Source: Macondimonas sp035325645
GTDB lineage: Bacteria; Pseudomonadota; Gammaproteobacteria; UBA5335
Assembly (NCBI GenBank): GCA_035325645.1
Contig: DAOKZK010000009.1
Coordinates: 1 to 64,000, forward strand
Length of the DNA: 64,000 nt
Direction of reading: 5' to 3'
The number at the start of each line of letters is the position of its first letter. Position 1 is the first letter of the stretch. Below the pieces are notes generated by a model. The model searched no databases, was not told the origin of the DNA, and saw only the letters and a program-made list of their open reading frames with translations. A program made the position numbers and the translations under genes. Shown here in pieces: positions 44,864 through 54,143 of this stretch.

Positions 44864-46038
44864 TGGCGGCGCCCCGCACCGCGACGCTGGCCGGTTTCTA
44901 CTTCTTCCATTTCGGCCTGCTCGGCCTGCTCATGCCCTATCTGCCGCTCTACCTGCAGGGGCGGGGTTTATCCGGCGGCCTCATCGGCCTGCTCATGGGC
45001 TGTTTCATGGGCACCAAGCTCATCGGCCCGCCGCTGATCGGGCGCTGGATCGACCGGCGCGGGGATCTCGTCAGCCCGCTGCGGTGGAGCCTCGGCGCCG
45101 TTCTGGGGGCCTGGCTGCTCTTCGGTCAGGCGCAGGGTGCAGCGCTGCTGTCGCTGAGCTTCGTTGTGTTCACGCTGGCCTGGAATGCAACCTTGCCACC
45201 CTTCGAGACCTTGACGCTGCATCGCCTCGGGCCCGCCGGGATCGGTGGCTACGGCCGCGTCCGGCTCTGGGGCTCGGTCGGGTTCATCGTCGCCAGCGGC
45301 GCAGGCTCGGTCTGGCTGGCCCGATCCACGGCCCTGATCCAGCATCTCCCGCTGGCCGGGCTGATGATGGTGACGGGGATGCTGATCTGCGGCTGGCTGC
45401 AGGTGCCTGCACGACCCACCGTCCGTTCGATGCCGCCTGCCGATGGGCGCGCACGGCTGCGCCGACCCGGCGTGGCCGCCTTCCTGGTGACGGTGTTCTT
45501 GCTCAATCTGAGCCATGGGCCCTATTACGCCTACCTGACGCTCTATCTCGAGAGTCTGGGCTATGGTAGTCGGCAGATCGGTCTGCTGTGGGCCTTGGGC
45601 GTCGTTGCGGAAATCGGCCTGTTCTGGGCGGCCCCCATGCTGTTCCAGCGGTTCAGCCGCCGACACCTGCTGCTGACGGCCTTGGCGCTGACGGTCGTGC
45701 GCTGGGCGTTGATCGCGGCTCTCGCTAACAGGCCCGCCGCGCTGGTCGCCGCACAGATGCTTCATCTGGCGAGCTTCGGGCTGTGTCACGCGGTCGGCAT
45801 GAGTTATGTGTACGCTCTGTTTCCCGGTCCACTGCAGGGGCGCGGGCAGGCGCTCTACAGCGCGCTCGGTTTCGGCGCGGGCGGCCTCACCGGCGGCGTG
45901 CTCGCCGGCCTGCTCTGGTCGGCAGGCTGGCGCGGCGAGCTGTACCTGATGGCCGCGCTGGCCGCGGTGCTGGCGCTGATCGTGGCTTGGTGCGCGCTGC
46001 CGAGCGGCGGCGCTCGCGCGGTGGCGCCCGCTGGCTGA
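44863..46038 (+). CDS. MFS transporter (HcaT-like)
   Basis: A 391-residue major facilitator with 12 predicted membrane helices. The segment YGRVRLWGSVGFIVAS and the opening TLAGFYFFHFGLLGLLMPYLPLYL are typical of the HcaT/MFS_1-like group. Those I know are annotated as 3-phenylpropionate transporters, but no substrate can be deduced here. ATG 44863 overlaps the aroC stop; a GTG at 44860 is an alternative start. It is the last gene of the prmB-aroC operon, a common but unexplained association. Confidence 0.9.
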   Translation: MAAPRTATLAGFYFFHFGLLGLLMPYLPLYLQGRGLSGGLIGLLMGCFMGTKLIGPPLIGRWIDRRGDLVSPLRWSLGAVLGAWLLFGQAQGAALLSLSFVVFTLAWNATLPPFETLTLHRLGPAGIGGYGRVRLWGSVGFIVASGAGSVWLARSTALIQHLPLAGLMMVTGMLICGWLQVPARPTVRSMPPADGRARLRRPGVAAFLVTVFLLNLSHGPYYAYLTLYLESLGYGSRQIGLLWALGVVAEIGLFWAAPMLFQRFSRRHLLLTALALTVVRWALIAALANRPAALVAAQMLHLASFGLCHAVGMSYVYALFPGPLQGRGQALYSALGFGAGGLTGGVLAGLLWSAGWRGELYLMAALAAVLALIVAWCALPSGGARAVAPAG

Positions 46039-46090
46039 CCCCGATGGCGCTCCGCGTGCAGGCGATGGCGTCCGCCCGGCGTCAGGGTCG

Positions 46091-46106
46091 TTAAGTGTTC
46101 ATTAAG
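46091..46106 (+). promoter_or_regulatory. Direct TTAAG repeat before the metal RND operon
   Basis: TTAAG occurs at 46091-46095 and 46102-46106, an 11-bp period. This spacing and the TTAA core recall PmrA/QseB-type OmpR-family boxes. It lies 43 bp before the efflux operon's first gene, in a 110-bp region with no other clear promoter signal. Confidence 0.4.
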
Positions 46107-46148
46107 CTGGATCGGCGATGCTGATCCGGAAGTTTCGGGAGGACATGC

Positions 46149-47396
46149 ATGTCGTCGGGGTTGAGTGTGCGATGGTGGAGCGTCCTACTGATGGCGGGGA
46201 TCTTCGCCTCTGCCGTTGCAAACGCCGAGCCGGCGGCGTCGGCACGCGCGCCAAACCCGCCACCTCACCCACTCACGGTGTGGGTGGATGCCGCGCTGGC
46301 GCGCGACCCGGCTCAGGAGCTGTTGCCGGCCTTGACCCGGGAATCGCAAGCCTTGGCGCAGCGCGCCCGGAGCTGGTTTTCGGGGCCTCCGGCGCTGGCG
46401 CTGCACTGGCAGGACGACACCGCCTTGACCGATGCCGGTCTGCGCGAAGCCGAAGCCGGTGTGGAGTGGCCCCTGTGGTGGCCATCGGTCCGCGAGGCGA
46501 GCCGGTCGTTGGCAGAGGCCAGTGCGTCGCAGGCCGCCTTGCGGTCCCGGTACAACCGCTGGCAAGCCGCTGGCGTGATTCGCGAGAGGCTGTGGTCGCT
46601 GGCGCTGGCGGACGCGGATCTGGCGCAGGCGCGCGCGGCCGAACACAGCGCGGCCCAGTTGCATGAACAGGTGCTGGCGCGGGTGCGGGCCGGAGATCTT
46701 CCGCACACCGATCAGCTCATGAGCGAACAGGAGCATCTGGCGCGCGCGGCCGAGCGCGCCGCATTGGAGCGTGAATACGGCGCTCAGCGCGCCAGCTTCC
46801 AGTTTCTGGTGGGGCTCGATCCGGACCTGCACGGCCTCACGGTCGAGTCGCCGGCGCAGATGGCTGTGGATACCCATCCGGGGCTGGCCGTGTTGGCCCA
46901 GGAGGCCAGCCGGGCCGAGGCCGAATGGCAAAAAATTCTTGCGACAGGCGCCGGGGCGCCGGTCGTGCAGCTGGGCGCCCGGCGCGAACGGGGCAGTCGG
47001 GATGAAGAGGACGTGAATTCGCTCGGTGTCGGGGTGAGCATTCCCTTTGCCGCTGCGACGCGCGCCGATGAACGGGCGGCCGCCGAGCGCGCCTTGGCCG
47101 AAGCCCGTCTGCGTTGGCGTCAGGGCATTCGCGATCAGGCCGTGGCCCGGCAGGAGGCCGAAGCCGCGCTGCAGTCGGCCGAGGAGGCCTGGCCGCTGAT
47201 CCAGCGCCGGGCGGCTTTGGCGCAGCGTCAGCAGGATCTGGCACAGGCCGCCTTCACGGCCGGCGAACTCGACCTGATGGATTTGCTGCGCATCCGTGAG
47301 CAGACCCGGCTGGCGGTTCAGGAAGTGGAGCGCCAGCGCATCCGCATCGGATGGCAGCGCGCCCGGCTCAATCAAATCATGGGAGATGTGCCGTGA
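46149..47396 (+). CDS. TolC/CzcC-type outer-membrane efflux protein
   Basis: A 415-residue outer-membrane factor that begins a heavy-metal-type RND operon. It starts with a signal peptide (VLLMAGIFASAVANAEP), then long helices rich in Ala, Glu, Gln and Arg, organised as two OEP repeats of the CzcC/CusC kind. It is shorter than the first TolC homologue of the window. GGGAGGA lies 5 nt before ATG 46149. The stop overlaps the GTG start of the adaptor gene (GTGA). Confidence 0.85.
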   Translation: MSSGLSVRWWSVLLMAGIFASAVANAEPAASARAPNPPPHPLTVWVDAALARDPAQELLPALTRESQALAQRARSWFSGPPALALHWQDDTALTDAGLREAEAGVEWPLWWPSVREASRSLAEASASQAALRSRYNRWQAAGVIRERLWSLALADADLAQARAAEHSAAQLHEQVLARVRAGDLPHTDQLMSEQEHLARAAERAALEREYGAQRASFQFLVGLDPDLHGLTVESPAQMAVDTHPGLAVLAQEASRAEAEWQKILATGAGAPVVQLGARRERGSRDEEDVNSLGVGVSIPFAAATRADERAAAERALAEARLRWRQGIRDQAVARQEAEAALQSAEEAWPLIQRRAALAQRQQDLAQAAFTAGELDLMDLLRIREQTRLAVQEVERQRIRIGWQRARLNQIMGDVP

Positions 47397-48493
47397 GGCC
47401 CTGTTTGCGATGGACGATACTGGCAAGCGCCTTGATTGCGGCGCCTGCCTTGGCGCGTGAGGAACTTGCGGTGAGCGCCGCGCAGCAGGCCGCCTCCGGG
47501 ATCCGTACCGAGCGACCGGCGGTCGCTGGCGATCGGCTCGACACGCGTCTGCCGGCGCGGGTCGCGGTGCCGAATGATCGTCTGCGCGTGGTGGGCGCGC
47601 GGGTGCCGGGCATCGTGGCCACCCTGACGGTGGGCGAGGGCGAGCCTGTGACGGCCGGCCAGACCCTGGCCGAGCTGCAGAGCCCGGAACTCGCGGCGCT
47701 CCAGAGCGAGCATCTCGCGGCCATGAGCCGGTTCGCGCTCGCCGATGCAGCCATGAAGCGGGATCGTGAACTGCATGATCTGGGCATCATCGCCCGGCGA
47801 CGCTTCGAAGACACCGAGGCCCAGTGGCGTGAGGCACAGGTTGCGCTCGATCACAGTCGCACCCGATTGACGCTGGCCGGCGTCGATCCGCGGCAGATCC
47901 AGGCGCTGGAGCGGACGCGCCGCTCGACCGGCACGCTCGCCGTGACCGCGCCGATCTCGGGCGTGGTCCTGACGCAATCGGTCAGTTCCGGCCAACAGGT
48001 CACGCTCGACAGCCCGCTCTACACGCTTGCCGATCTCAAGGTCCTGTGGCTCGAAATCCACGCCCCGCAAGCCATTGCCGCGCGCGTCCGTCTGGGTGAT
48101 CCGGTGCGCGTGGACAACGGCGCCGTGACAGGGGAAGTCATCGCGGTCGGGCGCCAGATCCATGAGACGGATCAAGGCGTCCTGCTGCGCGCGCGCGTGG
48201 TGCCAGGCGAGACCGTCCTGCTGCCTGGGCAGTTCGTCGAGGTGGCGCTGGGGGTGAAGAGCCGCGTCGGCAACTTGCATGAAGTGCCCGCGGCCGCATT
48301 GGCGTATCTCGACGGCGCAGCCCACGTCTTCGTGCAGACGCCGACCGGCTTTCGAGCGGTACCGGTGACCGTGGTGAGCGAGAACGGCGAGCGCCGCATC
48401 ATACAAGGCGCCGTGTCGGCGAATGATGCGGTGGCCGTGGCCGGTGTTGCGGCCCTCAAGGCGCTGGCGAGCGGCATCGGCGGGGGGCAGTGA
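47393..48493 (+). CDS. RND efflux periplasmic adaptor (CzcB/CusB type)
   Basis: A 366-residue membrane-fusion protein with a signal peptide (ILASALIAAPALA). It has lipoyl-like halves around VGARVPGIVATLTVGEGEPVTAGQTLAELQSPEL, a helical hairpin (about 100-160), and beta-barrel and membrane-proximal domains. It lacks obvious methionine-rich copper-binding segments and clustered histidines seen in many CusB or CzcB proteins, so metal specificity is not apparent. Start is GTG 47393, overlapping the upstream stop. Its own TGA overlaps the pump start. Confidence 0.88.
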   Translation: MRPCLRWTILASALIAAPALAREELAVSAAQQAASGIRTERPAVAGDRLDTRLPARVAVPNDRLRVVGARVPGIVATLTVGEGEPVTAGQTLAELQSPELAALQSEHLAAMSRFALADAAMKRDRELHDLGIIARRRFEDTEAQWREAQVALDHSRTRLTLAGVDPRQIQALERTRRSTGTLAVTAPISGVVLTQSVSSGQQVTLDSPLYTLADLKVLWLEIHAPQAIAARVRLGDPVRVDNGAVTGEVIAVGRQIHETDQGVLLRARVVPGETVLLPGQFVEVALGVKSRVGNLHEVPAAALAYLDGAAHVFVQTPTGFRAVPVTVVSENGERRIIQGAVSANDAVAVAGVAALKALASGIGGGQ

Positions 48494-51400
48494 TGCTGGC
48501 AGGCTTGGTGCGCTTCGCCCTCGGGCAACGGCTGCTGGTCTTTCTCGGGGTCATGCTGCTGGCGGGTGCCGGCGTGTGGGTCATGACCAGCATGCCCATC
48601 GACGCCTACCCCGACATTTCCACGACCCAGGTGAAGATCGTCGTGAAGGTGGCCGGGCTCACCCCGGAGGAAATGGAAACCCGCGTCAGCGCCCCCATCG
48701 AAGTCGAGATGCTGGGGATCCCACATCAGGTGATGCTGCGCTCCACGACCAAATACGCCCTTGCCGACATCACCATCGATTTCGAAGAAGGGACCGACAT
48801 CTACTGGGCGCGCCAGCAGGTGGCCGAACGGCTGAATGGCGTCTGGGACCGGCTGCCCGCGAGTGTCACGGGCGGAATGGCGCCCATGACCACGCCGCTC
48901 GGTGAAATGCTGATGTTCACCGTGGAAGGGGAGGGGCTGTCCCTGGCCGAGCGCCGCAGCCTGCTCGACTGGGTGATCCGGCCGGCGCTGCGCACGGTCC
49001 CGGGGGTCGCGGACGTCAATGCGCTGGGCGGTGAGGTACGCACCTACGAGGTGGTCCCGGACATCGAGCGTCTCGCCGCCCAGGGTATTTCCCTGGAGCA
49101 GCTGCGCGAAACGCTGGCGGTGAACAACCGCAATGATGGCGCCGGCAGACTTTCCGAAGGGGAAGAAGCCTGGCTGGTGCGTTCGGAGGGCAGCATCCAA
49201 AGCCTGGCCGATCTGGCCGGCATCGTGGTGCGCCCCGATCCGGTCGAGCCGGTCCGGCTGGCCGATGTGGCGGATGTGCGGGAGGGGTCGCTGACCCGTT
49301 ATGGCGGCGTCACTTACGACGGACGTGGCGAGACGGTCGAGGGTCTGGTCCTGGGGCTGCGTGGCGCCAATGCGCGCGAGGTGGTGCGCGGTGTGCGCGC
49401 CAAGCTGGACGCCCTGGCGCCGTCCCTGCCAGAGGGCGTCGAGGTCAGGACCTTCTATGACCGTGGCGATCTGGTGGATCGCGCCGTTCATACCGTGAGC
49501 CGTGCTTTGATCGAGGCGGTGGTGCTGGTGCTCGTGCTGCTGGTGCTGTTCCTCGGCGACCTGCGCGCCGCGCTCACGGTGGCCCTGATCCTGCCGCTTT
49601 CGGCGCTGGCGACCTTCTTGTGCATGCGCACTTTCGGGCTGACGGCCAACCTGATGAGTCTGGGTGGCCTTGCGATCGCCATCGGCATGCTGGTGGATGC
49701 TGCGGTGGTGATGGTGGAGAACGTCGTGACCCACCTGGCTCGCCAGCGCGACGGCGATCGCCTGCCTCGATTGCACGTGATCTACCGCTCGGCGCGCGAG
49801 GTGGCGGCGCCCATCACCTCGGGCATCCTGATCATCGTCATCGTCTTTCTGCCGTTACTCAGCCTGCAGGGACTGGAAGGCAAGCTGTTCATGCCGGTGG
49901 CGGCCACCATCGTGTTCGCGCTCACCAGTTCCCTATTGTTGTCGCTGACGGTCATCCCCGTCCTGGCATCCGTGCTGCTGGGGCGGGTGAGTCATGTCGA
50001 GCCGTTGCTGGTGCGATTGCTGCACCGCGCCTATACGCCGCTGTTGCGCTGGGCGCTGGGTCATCCATCCATCCTCATGGCCATTGCGGGGATACTGCTG
50101 GTGCTGGCCGGTGTTCTCTATACCCAGGTCGGCAAAACCTTCATGCCGACCTTGGACGAGGGCACCGTCATCGTTCAGCTCGAAAAGCTGCCGTCCATCA
50201 CGCTGGAGGAATCGCTGGCGATCGATCAGCGCGTGCAGCAGGCGCTGATGACCTTGCCCGAGGTGATCGGGGTCGTGGCCCGCACGGGCAGCGACGAACT
50301 CGGACTCGACCCCATGGGGCTGAACGAAACCGACAGCTTCCTGCAGCTCAAGCCCCCGGCTGAATGGCGCATGGCCAGCAAGGAGGAGCTGTTGGCCGCC
50401 CTGCGCGAGAAGCTCGACGGATTCACCGGCCTGAACTACGTGTTCAACCAGCCCATCGAGATGCGCGTCTCGGAAATGCTGACCGGCGTGCGCGGCGATC
50501 TCGCGGTCAAGATCTTCGGGCCGGACCATGCCACGCTGACCCGGCTCGCGCATCAGATCGGCGGCGTTCTGCAGACGATCCCCGGCGCCGAGGATGTGTA
50601 CATCCCGGCCAGTGAGGGGGCGCTGTACTTCCGCCTCGTCCCCGATCGCCTGGCCCTGGGACGGCTCGGGTTGAGCGTCGAGGCGCTGCAGGATCAGCTG
50701 CGCATGCTGGTCGAGGGATGGCCCGCGGGTATCGTCTATGAGGGGGATCGGCGCATTGCCCTGATGATCCGCGGGGACGCCGATCTGCGCCGTGCCCCCG
50801 GAGACTTCCTGGCTCAACAGGTCGTCCTGCCCGACGGCCGGTGGGTGCCACTGGCCAATCTGGTGTCGGTCGAGCGCACCGAAGGGCCGGTGGCCATCAA
50901 GCGCGAGCAGGGGGTCCGCAACGCCGTGGCCATTGCCAACGTCGGGGGTCGCGACCTGGTCGGCTTCGTGACGGAGGCGCAGGCTCGCATCGGCCAGGAG
51001 GTCAGTTTGCCAAGCGGCTATTACCTCGCCTGGAGCGGCGAGTTCGAAAACCAGCAACGGGCGGCCCAGCGGTTGGCGATCGTGGTCCCGCTGGCCGTCG
51101 GGTTGGTCTTCCTGCTGCTGTTCTCCACCTTCGGTTCGATACGCCAGGCGGTGCTGGTGCTGACCAACATTCCTTTCGCCATGATCGGGGGTATCGCCGC
51201 CTTGTGGGCGACGGGCGAGTATCTCTCGGTGCCCGCGTCGGTTGGCTTCATCGCGCTGCTCGGCATTGCGGTGCTCAATGGTGTGGTGATGGTCAGCTAT
51301 TTCAACCAGTTGCGTGCGGCTGGCCGGTCCCTGGAGGCAACGGTGATCGAGGGCGCCCAAAGGCGGCTGCGGCCGGTGCTGATGACCGCCAGCATCGCCG

Positions 51401-51558
51401 CTTTGGGTCTCGTGCCGCTGCTGTTCGCCACCGGTCCCGGCAGCGAGATCCAGCGGCCGCTGGCCATCGTGGTCATCGGCGGACTGGTGTCCTCGACGCT
51501 GCTCACCCTGCTGATGCTGCCCGTCCTTTACCGCCGCTACGGGGAGGTGGCCCGATGA
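48493..51558 (+). CDS. Heavy-metal-type RND efflux pump (CusA/CzcA family)
   Basis: A 1021-residue RND pump of the HME group. The porter domain contains PEEMETRVSAPIEVEMLGI and the membrane helix 4 region reads LAIAIGMLVDAAVVMVENVV. This resembles the DAA-containing CusA-like subclasses and not CzcA, whose DFGxxxDGA is absent. The copper-type methionine pairs cannot be judged confidently by eye. ATG 48493 overlaps the adaptor stop; GTG 48490 is an alternative start. The gene lies between the adaptor and a DUF3240 gene, which supports a metal role. The exported ion (Cu, Ag, Ni or Zn) is unknown. Confidence 0.9.
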   Translation: MLAGLVRFALGQRLLVFLGVMLLAGAGVWVMTSMPIDAYPDISTTQVKIVVKVAGLTPEEMETRVSAPIEVEMLGIPHQVMLRSTTKYALADITIDFEEGTDIYWARQQVAERLNGVWDRLPASVTGGMAPMTTPLGEMLMFTVEGEGLSLAERRSLLDWVIRPALRTVPGVADVNALGGEVRTYEVVPDIERLAAQGISLEQLRETLAVNNRNDGAGRLSEGEEAWLVRSEGSIQSLADLAGIVVRPDPVEPVRLADVADVREGSLTRYGGVTYDGRGETVEGLVLGLRGANAREVVRGVRAKLDALAPSLPEGVEVRTFYDRGDLVDRAVHTVSRALIEAVVLVLVLLVLFLGDLRAALTVALILPLSALATFLCMRTFGLTANLMSLGGLAIAIGMLVDAAVVMVENVVTHLARQRDGDRLPRLHVIYRSAREVAAPITSGILIIVIVFLPLLSLQGLEGKLFMPVAATIVFALTSSLLLSLTVIPVLASVLLGRVSHVEPLLVRLLHRAYTPLLRWALGHPSILMAIAGILLVLAGVLYTQVGKTFMPTLDEGTVIVQLEKLPSITLEESLAIDQRVQQALMTLPEVIGVVARTGSDELGLDPMGLNETDSFLQLKPPAEWRMASKEELLAALREKLDGFTGLNYVFNQPIEMRVSEMLTGVRGDLAVKIFGPDHATLTRLAHQIGGVLQTIPGAEDVYIPASEGALYFRLVPDRLALGRLGLSVEALQDQLRMLVEGWPAGIVYEGDRRIALMIRGDADLRRAPGDFLAQQVVLPDGRWVPLANLVSVERTEGPVAIKREQGVRNAVAIANVGGRDLVGFVTEAQARIGQEVSLPSGYYLAWSGEFENQQRAAQRLAIVVPLAVGLVFLLLFSTFGSIRQAVLVLTNIPFAMIGGIAALWATGEYLSVPASVGFIALLGIAVLNGVVMVSYFNQLRAAGRSLEATVIEGAQRRLRPVLMTASIAALGLVPLLFATGPGSEIQRPLAIVVIGGLVSSTLLTLLMLPVLYRRYGEVAR

Positions 51559-51929
51559 ACGAACGCGCAATGACGCCCGCGGACGGCGCGCTTGTGCAGG
51601 TGACGCTGGTCGTGTCGCCTGCCGTTTCCGATGCGGTGATCGACTGGTTGTTGCAACAGCCCATGATCCAAGGCTTCAGTTCGCATGACGGCGTGGGTCA
51701 CGGGCATGATCCGCAGCAGCTCACCGTCACCGAGCAGGTCGCGGGCTGTCGGCCGCGGACCTTCTTCAGCGCCATTGTGCCGTACACCGCGCTGGCGGCG
51801 TTTCTCGAGGGTTTGCGGGCGGACCTTGCGGGGATGGAGGTGCGCTACTGGGCCACACCTGTGTTGGCCCATGGGCGCCTGGATGATGCCGCCCCGTCCG
51901 CCGATCCGTCGCGCGACGCAGGCCGCTGA
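51555..51929 (+). CDS. DUF3240 family protein
   Basis: A 124-residue small protein of the DUF3240 family, which I know from the 3' ends of heavy-metal RND operons. It has a ferredoxin-like pattern with QVTLVVSPAVSDAVIDWLLQQP, a HDGVGHGHDPQQLTVTEQVAG histidine-containing middle, and a final AGMEVRYWATPVLAHGRL. It lacks a signal peptide, so it may be a cytosolic sensor or allosteric subunit with P-II-like shape. ATG 51555 overlaps the pump stop (ATGA). The final ~15 residues are a disordered-looking tail. Confidence 0.8.
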   Translation: MNERAMTPADGALVQVTLVVSPAVSDAVIDWLLQQPMIQGFSSHDGVGHGHDPQQLTVTEQVAGCRPRTFFSAIVPYTALAAFLEGLRADLAGMEVRYWATPVLAHGRLDDAAPSADPSRDAGR

Positions 51930-52043
51930 AGCCAAGGCCGATCGACGCTGGGACGCTTGGCGCCCGGGGCGTCGCAGCCCGGGTACCGCATCGAGGACGC
52001 CCTGCGGCGGCCAAGTCATGGCTGCCGCAGGGTTGCGCGCGTT

Positions 52044-53864
52044 TCAGTACCGGTATTCGCCGTTCTGGATCGCCTGGTAGATCGGCAGGGTCAGCAGGGT
52101 GTAGGTGTCGGTGCCCGGCAGCCACACATAGATCGGATCGGACACCTTGTTGACGTCGAAGCCGTCCGATTTCAGGTCGGTTTTCTTGTATTTGAAGGTG
52201 CCGGTGGTCTCCATCTGCTCGCGCAGGCGCAGGAAGATCGGCACGGCGTAGTGCGGCAGTTCCTTGCGCATGAAAGCCAGCAGCGCCTTGAAGTCGATCT
52301 CCGACTCGGGGATGGACGGTGTGATGGCGGCCATGCCGGCGCGGCCGTCGGTGTTCGGGATCTGCACCCCGTAGACCACGGCTTCCTCGATGTGCGGATG
52401 GCTGCTGAGGATGCTTTCCAGTTCGGTGGTCGAAACGTTCTCGCCTTTCCAGCGGAAGGTGTCGCCGGTGCGGTCGACGAACTGGTAGTGCCGGCAGCCG
52501 ATGTGGCGGATCAGATCCCCGGTGTTGAAATAGGCGTCGCCCTGCTTGAACACGTTGCGCAGGATCGCGGCCTCGGTTTTTTCTTTCTGGGTGTAGCCGA
52601 CGAAGGGCGTGGCCTTGGTGATCTTGCCCAGGAGCAGGCCCGGTTCGCCATCGTCGGCCGGGATCAGATAGCCCTCGGCGTTGCGCATCGGTTGCTCGGT
52701 TTCCTTGTCGTACTTGACCAGCGCGATGTTGCCGCCGCCGAAGCCGATGGTGTTGTCCATGTTGAAGATGTTCAGGAAGGCAACGTTGCCTTCGCTGGAG
52801 GCATAGAACTCATAGATGTTCTCGATGCCGAAGCGCTGGCGGAATTCCTTCCAGATGGTCGGCCGCAGACCGTTGCCGATCATCATCCGCACCGGATTGT
52901 CGGCATCGTCGGGCTGCGGCGGACGGTTGAGCAGATAGCGGCACAGCTCGCCGACGTAGCCGAAGCCGGTGCAGCGGTAGTGGTGGATGTCCTTCCAGAA
53001 CTCGCTGGCGCTGAAACGGCGCCGGATGACCACGGCGGCCGGGCCGGAGACGACGGCGCCCCAGCAGACCAGCAGGCCTGTGGCGTGGTAGAGCGGCAGG
53101 GTGAGGTAGAAGACATCGTCGGGCCGCATGCCGGAAATCACATGCCCAAAGCCCGCATGGGCCGCGAGCCAGCGCTCGTGGTTGGTGATGGAGGCCTTGG
53201 GCATGCCGGTCGTGCCCGAGGTGTAGATGTAGAACAGGAAGTCCGACTTGGTGACCGTGGCGGTGGTCGGCGGGTTGGCATCGCTCATGCCCGCGAGGAT
53301 GCGGGCGAGGTTCTGGTAGCCCGCCGGTTCCTCGCCGAAATCCCGCGTCGTGTCGCGATCGGCCATGAAGTAGAAGGCATCCGCCGGAAGCTCGAGCTCG
53401 CCCTTCACGGCTTCCAGTGGGGCGACGAGTTCCTCGGCCACGATGGCGGCCACTGGTTTGACCAGGTTGATGCTGTGGGAGAGCACCTTGCCGGTCTGCG
53501 AGGTGTTGATGAGCGCCGCCACGGCGCCGACCTTGGCGATGCCAACTGCGCAGAAGAGGAATTCCGGACGGTTTTCCATGAACAGGGCCACCACATCGCC
53601 CTTCTTGACACCTTTCTGGATCAGGAAATGAGCGACCCGGTTGGCGCGGGCGTTGAATTCCTTGTAGGTGTAGCGCCGATCCTGATAGAAGATGGCAGGG
53701 TTGTCCGGATAGCGCCGCGCCGAGTCTTCGATGACCGAGCCCAGGGAGGCGTGATGACGCAATGGATTCAGGATCCGGCCGGCCTTGATGAAGTTGGGAA
53801 TGCGGGCGATCAACCGGGGGGTCTGCTTGATCACGTCACCCAGGTGAATGCGGTCGGTGCTCAT
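52044..53864 (-). CDS. Long-chain acyl-CoA synthetase (FATP/VLACS-like)
   Basis: A 606-residue AMP-forming ligase that activates fatty acids as acyl-CoA. The P-loop is YTSGTTGMPKA at 214-224; a YEFYASSEGN motif and the C-terminal GDTFRWKGENVSTTELESIL match the very-long-chain/FATP-like group rather than FadD. ATG 53864 has AGGAGA about 10 nt upstream; the frame is open further left without similarity. It stands alone, between the metal RND operon and the type II secretion genes. It may serve fatty-acid uptake or membrane recycling. Its substrate range is not visible. Confidence 0.88.
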   Translation of the reverse strand: MSTDRIHLGDVIKQTPRLIARIPNFIKAGRILNPLRHHASLGSVIEDSARRYPDNPAIFYQDRRYTYKEFNARANRVAHFLIQKGVKKGDVVALFMENRPEFLFCAVGIAKVGAVAALINTSQTGKVLSHSINLVKPVAAIVAEELVAPLEAVKGELELPADAFYFMADRDTTRDFGEEPAGYQNLARILAGMSDANPPTTATVTKSDFLFYIYTSGTTGMPKASITNHERWLAAHAGFGHVISGMRPDDVFYLTLPLYHATGLLVCWGAVVSGPAAVVIRRRFSASEFWKDIHHYRCTGFGYVGELCRYLLNRPPQPDDADNPVRMMIGNGLRPTIWKEFRQRFGIENIYEFYASSEGNVAFLNIFNMDNTIGFGGGNIALVKYDKETEQPMRNAEGYLIPADDGEPGLLLGKITKATPFVGYTQKEKTEAAILRNVFKQGDAYFNTGDLIRHIGCRHYQFVDRTGDTFRWKGENVSTTELESILSSHPHIEEAVVYGVQIPNTDGRAGMAAITPSIPESEIDFKALLAFMRKELPHYAVPIFLRLREQMETTGTFKYKKTDLKSDGFDVNKVSDPIYVWLPGTDTYTLLTLPIYQAIQNGEYRY

Positions 53865-53972
53865 GAAGCCGGGTCTCCTGATGCGTCGGTCGTGGCGGAT
53901 GCAATGGGATTGGGCAGGCTCGGGCTCGGGGGGATCAGCCGGCAGCCAAACCAAGCGATTCAAAGGCGACAG

Positions 53973-54001
53973 AGATTAATGCAGCGTGCTATACGAGTCA
54001 A
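53973..54001 (-). promoter_or_regulatory. Possible promoter of the acyl-CoA synthetase gene
   Basis: TTGACT (54001-53996) and TAATCT (53978-53973) on the minus strand are 17 bp apart, about 110 bp before the acyl-CoA synthetase ATG. The -35 is good, the -10 is weak. The rest of the 279-bp region between it and gspC shows no clear signal on the plus strand. Confidence 0.35.
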
Positions 54002-54143
54002 AATCATGAGCTTGAGCTTTGATCCATCTCCATCTCATGGCCGCGTGCCGGCGGGCTGCGACTGACGCCGAATTGTCATTTGCGATGGTTACAGTCTGCG
54101 CGCCACCGGTTTTCTGGCGGGCAGGCTGACTGTATGGCGATGG

